A stretch of DNA of 9,790 nt from positions 1-9,790 of the forward strand of contig SFTR01000034.1 of assembly GCA_004560915.1 (NCBI GenBank), given 5' to 3'. The position numbers and the translations under genes were made by a program. The notes beneath the pieces are model-generated. The model made no database searches. It was given only the letters and a program-made list of their open reading frames with translations, and was not told the origin of the DNA. This stretch comes from a bacterium (GTDB taxonomy: Bacteria > Bacillota_I > Bacilli_A > RF39 > UBA660). Below, in pieces: positions 1-6,628 of the stretch. Position 1 is the first letter of the stretch, and each line of letters begins with the position of its first letter.

Positions 1-935
1 TTTAAATCACATTTACCATCTTTATTTGTATCACAGTTGATGTCACACTTTCCGTCTCCGTTAGTATCACAGTTTAGTTCACATTTGCCGTCTCCATTAG
101 TATCACAGTTTAAATCACATTTTCCGTCCCCATCAGTGTCACAACTATGATTACATTTTCCATCATTATCAGTATCACAATTTAAATCACATTTACCATC
201 TTTATTTGTATCACAATTGACGTCACATTTGCCGTCTCCATTAGTGTCACAATTCAAGTCACACTTTCCGTCTCCGTTAGTATCACAATTTATATCACAC
301 TTGCCATCTTTATTGGTATCGCAATTTAAATCACATTTTCCGTCCCCATTAGTATCACAATTTAAATCACATTTACCATCTTTATCAGTGTCACAGTTAA
401 CATCGCATTTACCATCACCATTAGTATCACAATTTAACTCACACTTTCCGTCTCCATTAGTATCGCAATTTATATCACACTTGCCATCATTATCTAAATC
501 ACAACTATGATTACATTTTCCATCATTATCTGTATCGCAATTTAAATCACACTTTCCATCTTTGTTGTTATCACAATTGATGTCACATTTGCCATCTCCA
601 TTAGTGTCACAATTCAAGTCACACTTTCCATCTCCATTAGTGTCACAATTTATATTACATATCCCATCGTTATCTGTATCACAACTATGATCACACTTTC
701 CATCATTATCCGTATCACAGTTTAAATCACAATATCCATCTTTATTATTATCACAATTTAGATCGCATTTACCATCATCATTAGTATCACAATTAGTATT
801 ACACTTTCCGTCTCCATCAGTATCACAATTTAAATCACATTTACCATCATCATCTAAATCTAAATTTTGATCAGGCCATCCGTCTCCATCAGTATCACAG
901 TTTAAATCACATTTACCATCGCCATCTTTATCTTG
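1..935 (-). repeat. 36-bp in-frame tandem array, 26 units, with 180-bp higher-order period
   Basis: Units of exactly 36 nt (12 codons) follow without gaps. Taking each unit from its first Cys codon on the minus strand, tops fall at 935, 899, 863 and so on down to 35; the last unit lacks one base at the window edge. Read as protein, every fifth unit is of the xxKDGxCDLN type (tops 755, 575, 395, 215, 35). The unit before it is CDTNxDGKCDx, ending in VN or IN in the last four groups, and NHS-ending units occur at 719, 539 and 179. The array is therefore built of 60-residue blocks. Units nearest the N-terminus are degenerate: Q replaces the first Cys at 935, WP replaces KC at 899, and L replaces Cys at 863. 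The later units are nearly uniform. Codon choice varies among units while Cys, Asp and Gly are kept. Confidence 0.95.
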
Positions 936-1301
936 ATTAATTAGATTCTTATCTGGTTTTCCATCTCCATCTGTATCAACATTAAATGTAGGTTTACGAT
1001 TTTTCTTGTAATCGATATTAGTTTCAGGCTTTTTATTATCACTACTACAATTAACTTGACATTTACCAGTACCATTATCAATATTAATTTCAGCTATTCC
1101 ATCTCCATCAATATCTATATTTAAGTTTCCTTTACCCTTATGTTTAATATAAAGACCTGCTCCACCTAATATTAATATTATAAAAAATAATAATAAAAGT
1201 AATAGAAGTAATAATCTTTTTTTCTTTTTCTCTTTTTCTTCTTCATCTTCTACTTGACCATTATTATTGAATTCATCATTTAAAGTAACATTGTCTTCCA
1301 T
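1..1301 (-). CDS. Membrane-anchored Cys/Asp-rich tandem-repeat surface protein (3'-partial)
   Basis: The frame is open from an ATG at 1301 to the left edge: 433 codons plus two bases, so the C-terminus is missing. An AGGAG at 1309-1313, 7 nt upstream, sets the start. Residues 1-29 are acidic then Lys-rich (KEKKKKR). Residues 30-52 are one Leu/Ile-rich helix. The rest is a short linker with DxDxDG motifs (about 63-68 and 109-114), then an uninterrupted array of 12-residue units from about residue 123, consensus C-D-T-N-G-D-G-K-C-D-L-N. The positive-inside rule puts the repeats outside the cell. The DxDxDGxxD spacing resembles calcium-binding loops of thrombospondin type 3 and dockerin repeats, so Ca2+-dependent folding plus disulfides from two Cys per unit is the likeliest design. 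That is inference. No enzymatic domain is visible in the part present; a functional head could lie beyond the edge. The ligand and biological role are unknown. Confidence 0.9.
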   Translation of the reverse strand, partial: MEDNVTLNDEFNNNGQVEDEEEKEKKKKRLLLLLLLLLFFIILILGGAGLYIKHKGKGNLNIDIDGDGIAEINIDNGTGKCQVNCSSDNKKPETNIDYKKNRKPTFNVDTDGDGKPDKNLINQDKDGDGKCDLNCDTDGDGWPDQNLDLDDDGKCDLNCDTDGDGKCNTNCDTNDDGKCDLNCDNNKDGYCDLNCDTDNDGKCDHSCDTDNDGICNINCDTNGDGKCDLNCDTNGDGKCDINCDNNKDGKCDLNCDTDNDGKCNHSCDLDNDGKCDINCDTNGDGKCELNCDTNGDGKCDVNCDTDKDGKCDLNCDTNGDGKCDLNCDTNKDGKCDINCDTNGDGKCDLNCDTNGDGKCDVNCDTNKDGKCDLNCDTDNDGKCNHSCDTDGDGKCDLNCDTNGDGKCELNCDTNGDGKCDINCDTNKDGKCDL

Positions 1302-1325
1302 AATCTATCTCCTATTATCACAATA

Positions 1326-1354
1326 ATTTTAACATAAAGATTTAAATACTTCAA
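1326..1354 (-). promoter_or_regulatory. Sigma-A-type promoter of the repeat-protein gene
   Basis: On the minus strand, TTGAAG (1354-1349) is followed by a 17-nt spacer and TAAAAT (1331-1326), with an extended TG upstream of the -10. The -35 overlaps the stop codon of the upstream gene. The predicted start of transcription near 1319 leaves a leader of about 18 nt carrying the AGGAG site. Confidence 0.6.
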
Positions 1355-2550
1355 TATTTTAAAATAGTTATAACAGGTTTAACATCAAGTTTACTAGTAA
1401 AATCTTCAAGAATATATACATTATAATCATATTGAACAGATGAACCTTTACCATTTTCTCCTAAACTCATTAACCAATAATTACCATTTAAAATAGAATG
1501 TTTTTTAACTTTATCAAATATATTAATGTATTCATTATAAGACATAATTCTAACTTTACTCTTACTATAATTATTACAAGTATATTTATTTTTAGTTATT
1601 TCATCTTCTACGTATCCACCACAACCTTCATCATTTAAACATCCTAATTCTATAAAATCATCACATATAGCTTCTTCTTTTAATTTATTAGTTATATCCT
1701 TATTTAATTTTTTAATATACTCATTATTCAAATAATAATTTATATATGAATTACTCCATTTATATTTATTAATATTTTCTTTATCATAATAACAATATTC
1801 ACTAATACTATCAGTACAATGATTAAGTTTTATATCTATAGAATTTTGTTTCATAAGAGTTATTTCTTTTTCACTATCACTTAAAACTATATAATTAATA
1901 TCATCTATACTTACTACTGAACCATCACAATAATATTTATCTTTAATATATTCACCTTTATCACCTAAGAAACATTCTACATTATAACTATAAACATCAC
2001 TAACATTCCCATCACTATCTTTAAACCAAATATAATGTTTATTTTCATCAAATGATTTTATTATAATATTATCTTTATAATCTATATGTTTCCACTCACC
2101 ATTAAAATCATCTTTATTAGATATCATATAATCTAAATCACTTTTATTAACATTAAAAGATACTACATTATTATTTTTAACTACACTTGCTTCTATATTA
2201 ACAAATTCTCCACATTTACTTTTATCTACTTTTATATTACCAAGTGCTGTCTTACTAACACAATAATCATTAGATTCTATTACAAAACTAACATTTTTAT
2301 ATTTATCTATCTTTATATTACCAATACCATCAAAATAATAATTAGTATCAAATACCTTATTTTCATTATATATAGCTCCACTCTTATACTTATATTCTCC
2401 ACTATCTAAAGTATACAAATAAGTAAGTAAACTCCTAGATTTACTTAATAAATGTAACTCCTCATATCTAAGTATAAAGAATATTAAAAGACTTATCATC
2501 ACTATTAAAAATAAACTAATTATTAAAATATATTTCTTAACGTTTTTCAT
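1351..2550 (-). CDS. Membrane-anchored protein with DUF6273-like C-terminal domain
   Basis: From the ATG at 2550 the protein has 399 residues. A TTG at 2574 in the same frame would add eight residues, but neither start has a Shine-Dalgarno sequence; ATG is preferred because it begins a typical MKNVKK-plus-helix anchor. Residues 7-28 form one membrane helix. Residues 30-215 are an extracytoplasmic region with scattered Cys (97, 113, 193, 208) and a short stretch near 173-187 that resembles Ig-like surface modules. Residues about 218-399 follow the DUF6273 pattern: a 'I-x-Y-x-V-L' opening, a K-W-S-N-S-x-I-x-x-Y-L-N-N-E-Y block (264-278), a 'Y-W-L-M-S' block (358-362) and a closing K-P-V-I-T-I (391-396). 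The family is of unknown function and frequent in surface proteins of gut Bacillota. The domain match is from memory of the pattern and is moderately sure. It is cysteine-rich for a protein this AT-rich. No terminator is visible at its 3' end; the repeat-protein promoter lies there. Confidence 0.85.
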   Translation of the reverse strand: MKNVKKYILIISLFLIVMISLLIFFILRYEELHLLSKSRSLLTYLYTLDSGEYKYKSGAIYNENKVFDTNYYFDGIGNIKIDKYKNVSFVIESNDYCVSKTALGNIKVDKSKCGEFVNIEASVVKNNNVVSFNVNKSDLDYMISNKDDFNGEWKHIDYKDNIIIKSFDENKHYIWFKDSDGNVSDVYSYNVECFLGDKGEYIKDKYYCDGSVVSIDDINYIVLSDSEKEITLMKQNSIDIKLNHCTDSISEYCYYDKENINKYKWSNSYINYYLNNEYIKKLNKDITNKLKEEAICDDFIELGCLNDEGCGGYVEDEITKNKYTCNNYSKSKVRIMSYNEYINIFDKVKKHSILNGNYWLMSLGENGKGSSVQYDYNVYILEDFTSKLDVKPVITILKY

Positions 2551-2556
2551 AATAAA

Positions 2557-2585
2557 TATTATAAAATAATCCAAAAGAAAAGGAA
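2557..2585 (-). promoter_or_regulatory. Weak promoter candidate for the DUF6273-like gene
   Basis: A consensus TATAAT sits on the minus strand just downstream of the preceding operon's terminator, ending only about 7 nt before the ATG at 2550. A TTTCCT 17 nt upstream of it is a poor -35. If used, the transcript would be nearly leaderless, which fits the missing Shine-Dalgarno sequence. Confidence 0.3.
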
Positions 2586-2600
2586 ATACTTTTATTTCCT
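2572..2600 (-). terminator. Intrinsic terminator after the PadR-HAAS operon
   Basis: On the minus strand AGGAAATA (2600-2593), loop AAAG, TATTTCCT (2588-2581) form a perfect 8-bp stem followed by TTTTCTTTT. The stem begins in the stop codon of the HAAS gene, so it ends that transcription unit. Confidence 0.75.
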
Positions 2601-3966
2601 AAACACACCAAGTACACTCAGTTATTTCAAATTTATTAAGTGTATTCTTATTACCCTCTATTTCTATTTTTAAATTAATAAGATTATCATAATTATAGAA
2701 TTTACCACTCTTTATATCATTAAATATTGTATTTATAAATTTATTAGTTGAATTCATATAATGAAATGATATTACACTAGAATCATTATATTCATTATTA
2801 GTATAATATGGATTAGAATAACTAGGTCCATAAACCTTAACTTTAATAATATTATCTTCTATATCATTATTTATTTTTTTATCAATATTACTACAACTAT
2901 CACAATTTATCTTTTTAACATTTGTTACATCTAATTGATAATCTTTTCTAAGTACATAATCTATTTCATTATCAATAAACTCTAAATCTGTAACTTCTAT
3001 CGTAAATACACCAATACCTATTCCAAATAAAACTATTGATGCTATAAAAGTAATAAGAAGTCTTAAAGTATTAAATTTTAAATTAAATATAAATCTATAT
3101 AATAATTCACATATCCATATGAAACCTACAAGTAATCCAAATGAAGCAATTATAATTCCTAAGAATAAATAATACTTAATTGAGAACTCTATAGACATTG
3201 CAAATAATACAGATGATGTAACTAATCCACAAGCCATAATAATAAGTATAAAGAATGCTATAATTTTAAATCCAAATAATATTAACTTACCTACAAAATT
3301 CATAAAAGAATTATCTTCCTTATGTAAATTTTCTTTTTTATTTTCTTTTCTTAATTCTTTAGTTTCATTTTTATCATTCTTAGTATTATTAGTTTTTTCT
3401 TTTACTTTTTTTTCTTTTATATTTAAATTAAAACTATTTAGTATTTTCTCATTCATTAATTTAATAAATACTATAAAAGCAACTACTACATATACAAGAT
3501 TAATTACTATACCAACTATTGTACTAATTGTAGTATAAAATTTATATGGTATTGGAGAAATGATATTTTCAAATCCATCTTGTAATAAATAGAATGGTAT
3601 TTTAACTATCGCACATATCAATAATGCAACTAAAATATATATAAATAACTGTAATATATCTTTAAAAGTACCATTAGAGAATATCTTAATAGTTTTATTA
3701 AATACATCCTTAGTAGTATCAACTATATCATCTATTAGATTACTTTGTCCTTTGTTATAATTTTTATTAATCTTATAAGCATCAAGTATTCCAGAAACTA
3801 ATTCATCTATATCACCAAATTCATTAGTAGCTTCTTTTTCACTAACACCTGATTTAATCTTTTCATCTATATGTTCACTATATTCATTTATTATATCTTC
3901 AACTTCATCTTCATTTAATATACTAAGTTTATCTTTTAATTTATTAATAAATTCTTCTTTTGTCAC
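2599..3966 (-). CDS. HAAS/DUF1700-family membrane protein, partner of PadR
   Basis: The 455-residue protein starts at GTG (3966), which overlaps the PadR stop as GTGA; AAAGGAG lies 11 nt upstream inside padR, indicating translational coupling. Residues 1-66 are the HAAS helical domain (MTKEEFINKL through ELVSGILDAY), including the conserved GD-x-x-E-L motif near 51-56. Five predicted membrane helices follow: about 104-128, 146-170, 224-256, 264-288 and 301-323. A very Lys/Glu/Asn-rich cytosolic loop (183-220) separates the second and third. The last 130 residues would be outside the cell and contain two CxxC motifs, CDSC (355-358) and CTWC (451-454, one residue from the end). HAAS proteins are normally co-encoded with PadR repressors and are thought to take part in envelope-stress or signalling circuits; the exact role is unknown. 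The extracytoplasmic tail does not match a family I recognise with confidence. Confidence 0.9.
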   Translation of the reverse strand: MTKEEFINKLKDKLSILNEDEVEDIINEYSEHIDEKIKSGVSEKEATNEFGDIDELVSGILDAYKINKNYNKGQSNLIDDIVDTTKDVFNKTIKIFSNGTFKDILQLFIYILVALLICAIVKIPFYLLQDGFENIISPIPYKFYTTISTIVGIVINLVYVVVAFIVFIKLMNEKILNSFNLNIKEKKVKEKTNNTKNDKNETKELRKENKKENLHKEDNSFMNFVGKLILFGFKIIAFFILIIMACGLVTSSVLFAMSIEFSIKYYLFLGIIIASFGLLVGFIWICELLYRFIFNLKFNTLRLLITFIASIVLFGIGIGVFTIEVTDLEFIDNEIDYVLRKDYQLDVTNVKKINCDSCSNIDKKINNDIEDNIIKVKVYGPSYSNPYYTNNEYNDSSVISFHYMNSTNKFINTIFNDIKSGKFYNYDNLINLKIEIEGNKNTLNKFEITECTWCV

Positions 3967-4283
3967 TTAGACTCACTCTCCTTTATAAAAGAATTAACAC
4001 TTCTTTCAAACTTTTTCCATTCTTCTAATAAATCATTTTTTCTTTTTTCTCCTAGAATTGTCAATTTATAATATTTACGACTAGGTCCTCCAGTTGATTC
4101 TTTAAGATATGTTTCAAAATAGTTTTCATTTGTTAGTCTTTTTAATATTGGATATATAGTCCCTTCATTAACATTTACTACTTTACTAATTTCTTCTACA
4201 AGTTCATAGCCATATCTATCTTTTTTAGATGCAAATAAAAGTACTAACAATTCTAAAACACCTTTCTTAAATTGTGTATCCAT
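3963..4283 (-). CDS. PadR-family transcriptional regulator
   Basis: The 106-residue protein has the whole short-form PadR architecture. A winged helix-turn-helix spans about 1-85, including the YGYEL-x-x-E-I helix (24-32), the recognition segment N-E-G-T-I-Y-P-I-L-K-R-L (38-49), and the wing G-G-P-S-R-K-Y-Y-x-L-T (65-75). A C-terminal helix for dimerisation follows. PadR proteins repress neighbouring genes and their own operon, often releasing on a small ligand or envelope stress. The start ATG at 4283 has GAGGTG about 5 nt upstream; an overlapping out-of-frame ATG at 4287 is ignored. It is the first gene of a two-gene operon with the HAAS gene (4-bp overlap) and has its own strong promoter carrying an inverted repeat. 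Confidence 0.95.
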   Translation of the reverse strand: MDTQFKKGVLELLVLLFASKKDRYGYELVEEISKVVNVNEGTIYPILKRLTNENYFETYLKESTGGPSRKYYKLTILGEKRKNDLLEEWKKFERSVNSFIKESESK

Positions 4284-4300
4284 TCATTCACCTCAAAAAA

Positions 4301-4329
4301 ATAATATCACTACTACTATGTATTATCAA
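4301..4329 (-). promoter_or_regulatory. Promoter of the PadR-HAAS operon
   Basis: On the minus strand, TTGATA (4329-4324), a 17-nt spacer and TATTAT (4306-4301) match five of six bases in each hexamer. The start of transcription should fall near 4294, followed by GAGGTG and the padR ATG. Confidence 0.75.
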
Positions 4330-4335
4330 GTAGTG
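4308..4335. promoter_or_regulatory. Inverted repeat over the padR promoter, likely PadR operator
   Basis: CACTACT (4308-4314) and AGTAGTG (4329-4335) are perfect inverted 7-mers separated by 14 bp, about two helical turns centre to centre. They cover the -35 hexamer and the spacer, so bound protein would block RNA polymerase. PadR autorepression is established for the family; that this repeat is its site is inferred from position. Confidence 0.5.
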
Positions 4336-4339
4336 TTTA

Positions 4340-5005
4340 TTACATAATAATGCTTTTTATAATTAAAATGATTAATAAATGTAAAGGATAGAATATATAA
4401 AAGAAATATTTATTTATTTTAATATTATATTTAGTATTTAAAAGTATAAATGGTAATGCAAGTACTGAGAAGACTGTTATACTTGATGGAATATTACCAT
4501 ACATTTGTGCATCTATAACGTAATTAAAATAGAATAATGTATATACTATGAATAATATAAGTTTATTATTTCTACAATAATAGAATATTGGAACTAAACA
4601 AAAATATATTATAGAATAATCAAACTTTAATAATATTGGAATTACAATTAAAAATGGTATATACCACCACTTCTTTTTATCAAATGAATAATATAGAAGT
4701 AATTCAGCTATCAATGTAAACATTATATTAGGTTCATATATTTTAAAAAGTAACATGTATATAGGCTGACTAATAATTCCAACTATAAGTATTCTTAGTA
4801 TATATTTATTTAAATCTTTAGTATAAAAATACCCTATCATTGTACAATATGTAAATAATGGAAAAGCTATTCTACCTATACATCTCATGACTACACTGCT
4901 TGGAAAAAGGTTATATCCTACATGATCAATAACCATAGTTATAATAGCAATTAATTTAAGTAAGTTAGTATCCATATTCATAACAGTACAATTTTTATTC
5001 TTCAT
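4340..5005 (-). CDS. TraX-family integral membrane protein
   Basis: The protein has 221 residues if it begins at ATG 5005. An in-frame ATG at 5017 would add MVKY, but it lies only 5 nt from the -10 hexamer, at or ahead of the predicted transcript start, while ATG 5005 has GGTGA 5 nt upstream; hence this choice. It is almost entirely hydrophobic. It carries the family signatures: L-L-K-L-I-A-I-I-T-M-V-I-D-H-V-G near the N-terminus, R-I-A-F-P-L-F-x-Y, and K-Y-F-F-Y-I-F-Y-P-L-H-L at the C-terminus. The DH and PLH histidines are the usual conserved positions of this acyltransferase-like fold. TraX of the F plasmid acetylates pilin. Chromosomal versions in Bacillota have no established substrate, and no conjugation genes are seen here. 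It has its own promoter and no clear terminator before padR. Confidence 0.88.
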   Translation of the reverse strand: MKNKNCTVMNMDTNLLKLIAIITMVIDHVGYNLFPSSVVMRCIGRIAFPLFTYCTMIGYFYTKDLNKYILRILIVGIISQPIYMLLFKIYEPNIMFTLIAELLLYYSFDKKKWWYIPFLIVIPILLKFDYSIIYFCLVPIFYYCRNNKLILFIVYTLFYFNYVIDAQMYGNIPSSITVFSVLALPFILLNTKYNIKINKYFFYIFYPLHLLIILIIKSIIM

Positions 5006-5021
5006 ATATTTCACCATATAA

Positions 5022-5050
5022 ATTTTATCATAATGACATAATTATGTAAA
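5022..5050 (-). promoter_or_regulatory. Promoter of the TraX-family gene
   Basis: On the minus strand TTTACA (5050-5045), a 17-nt spacer and TAAAAT (5027-5022) with an extended TG two bases upstream. A perfect 8-bp inverted repeat (GTAAATTA, 5-nt gap, TAATTTAC; 5046-5066) overlaps the -35 and could be an operator; it has no U-run on the minus strand. Confidence 0.6.
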
Positions 5051-5066
5051 TTAACGAATAATTTAC
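5046..5066. repeat. Perfect 8-bp inverted repeat at the TraX-gene promoter
   Basis: GTAAATTA (5046-5053) and TAATTTAC (5059-5066) flank ACGAA. It sits between the metG terminator and the -10 of the TraX-family gene and covers the -35. A regulator site or a chance AT-rich palindrome are both possible. Confidence 0.5.
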
Positions 5067-5070
5067 ACAT

Positions 5071-5101
5071 AAAAAATAGATTGTGTGTAAACAATCTATT
5101 T
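5071..5101 (-). terminator. Intrinsic terminator of metG
   Basis: On the minus strand AAATAGATTGT (5101-5091), loop TTACAC and ACAATCTATTT (5084-5074) form an 11-bp perfect stem running into TTTTTT. The stem starts at the metG stop codon, so transcription ends immediately after the gene. Confidence 0.85.
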
Positions 5102-6628
5102 AGTATCTATTCTATTAAATAGTATTTCTGCTTCATTAAGAGTTATATCAGTTTCTAAGTTACCAAATTCTAAAGTATCAAATTCAGTATTCTTAGTATT
5201 TAACATTTCAAATATTTTATCACTAGTTTCAGGTATATATGGTCTTAATAATACAGCAGATATTCTAATACACTCTAATAAGTTATAAAGTACTGTTCTA
5301 AGTCTATCAGCTTTAGTTTCATCTTTAGCAAGTATCCATGGAGTAGTATCATCTATATATTTATTACTCTTCTTTAATAATTCAAATATATCTTCTAAAG
5401 CTTCATTAACTTTTAATGAATTCATTTTTTCATCTACTAAGTTAGGCAACTCTTTAGCGTAACTAATTAATGCTTCATCTACTTCTTCACTTATACCTGG
5501 ATTTTCTACTTTTGATTCAAAGTATTTCTTACTCATTGCAATAGTTCTATTTACCAAGTTACCTAATGTGTTTACTAGATCTGCATTAGTTCTTGTAATA
5601 AGTGCATCTTCACTAAAGTTTCCATCATTTCCAAATGGTACTTCCCTTAAAGCAAAGTATCTAACAGCATCTACTCCATAAGTATCAATATATTCTCTTG
5701 GATCTTTATAGTTTCCAAGTGATTTAGATATCTTACCACCATCTATAATTAACCATCCATGTCCAAATACTTGTTTTGGTAAATCAATACCTAAACTCAT
5801 ACACATACAAGGCCATATAATAGTATGGAATCTTACTATCTCTTTACCTACTAAATGTAAATCAGCTGGCCAATACTTTTTAAACATTTCAATATTTCTA
5901 TCCGGATATCCAAGTGAAGTAATATAGTTAGAAAGAGCATCTACCCATACATATACTACATGTTTTTCATCAAATGTTACTGGAATACCCCAAGTAAATG
6001 ATGTTCTTGAAACACATAAATCAGCAAGACCTGGTTTAATAAAGTTATTAAGCATTTCATTCTTTCTAGTAAGTGGTAATATAAAGTTTGGATTTTCTTC
6101 ATAATATTTAACTAAATCATCTTGATATTTAGATAATTTAAAGAAATAAGCTTCCTCACTAACTTCGTGAACTTCTCTATGACAATCAGGACACATACCA
6201 TTTTCATCTAATTGACTCTCAGTCCAGAATGATTCACAAGGTGTACAATAAAGTCCTTTATATTCTCCTTTATAAATGTCACCCTTATCATACATTTCTT
6301 TAAATATAGCTTGTACAGCCTTAACATGTTCTTCATCAGTAGTTCTTATAAAATGATCATAAGAAATTCCTAGTTTACTCCATAAATCTTTAGCATTCTC
6401 AACAATTGGATTAATATACTCTATTGGTGTTACTCCTGCAGCTTCAGCCTTCTTTTCTATCTTTTGCCCATGCTCATCAGTTCCAGTTTGAAAAAATACA
6501 TCATAACCTTTTAATCTCTTATAACGAGCAATTGCATCAGCAACAATAGTTGTATAACAATGTCCAATATGAAAATCAGCACTTGGATAATATATTGGTG
6601 TTGTTATATAAAATTTTTTCTTTTTCAT
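5096..6628 (-). CDS. metG: Methionyl-tRNA synthetase, short form
   Basis: The 510-residue cytosolic enzyme charges tRNA-Met using methionine and ATP. The class I signatures are present: HIGH at 20-23 and KISKS at 299-303. The connective-peptide knuckle has four Cys at 128, 131, 146 and 149, the usual Zn ligand spacing. The catalytic core is followed by the alpha-helical anticodon-binding domain (about 345-510). The chain ends there, without the C-terminal EMAPII/Trbp111-like tRNA-binding and dimerisation domain that brings B. subtilis MetRS to about 660 residues; the stop is followed directly by a terminator, so this is a genuine short form. The start is ATG at 6628 with AGGAGGG 5 nt upstream. 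Expression is governed by a T-box leader directly upstream. It is monocistronic. Confidence 0.98.
   Translation of the reverse strand: MKKKKFYITTPIYYPSADFHIGHCYTTIVADAIARYKRLKGYDVFFQTGTDEHGQKIEKKAEAAGVTPIEYINPIVENAKDLWSKLGISYDHFIRTTDEEHVKAVQAIFKEMYDKGDIYKGEYKGLYCTPCESFWTESQLDENGMCPDCHREVHEVSEEAYFFKLSKYQDDLVKYYEENPNFILPLTRKNEMLNNFIKPGLADLCVSRTSFTWGIPVTFDEKHVVYVWVDALSNYITSLGYPDRNIEMFKKYWPADLHLVGKEIVRFHTIIWPCMCMSLGIDLPKQVFGHGWLIIDGGKISKSLGNYKDPREYIDTYGVDAVRYFALREVPFGNDGNFSEDALITRTNADLVNTLGNLVNRTIAMSKKYFESKVENPGISEEVDEALISYAKELPNLVDEKMNSLKVNEALEDIFELLKKSNKYIDDTTPWILAKDETKADRLRTVLYNLLECIRISAVLLRPYIPETSDKIFEMLNTKNTEFDTLEFGNLETDITLNEAEILFNRIDTK

Noticed and set aside
217..510. Plus-strand frame of 97 residues with a repetitive Pro/Ser/Gln/Phe pattern
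   Set aside because: It is the antisense shadow of the 36-bp repeat array; its regularity mirrors the minus-strand units and it has no ribosome binding site.
1..935. CRISPR array (36-bp repeats suggest it)
   Set aside because: The repeats are contiguous with no unique spacers, stay in a single reading frame and encode a Cys/Asp motif. No cas genes are nearby.
3963..3966. Use of TGA as Trp (mycoplasma code 4)
   Set aside because: TGA ends padR and the DUF6273-like gene, and Trp is TGG in metG and elsewhere, so code 11 applies.
4340..5005. Conjugative element suggested by the TraX family
   Set aside because: No relaxase, coupling protein, other tra genes or attachment repeats are present; chromosomal TraX homologues are common in Bacillota.
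5046..5066. Second terminator between metG and the TraX-family gene
   Set aside because: The hairpin has no T-run on the minus strand and overlaps a good -35, so an operator or chance palindrome is more likely.
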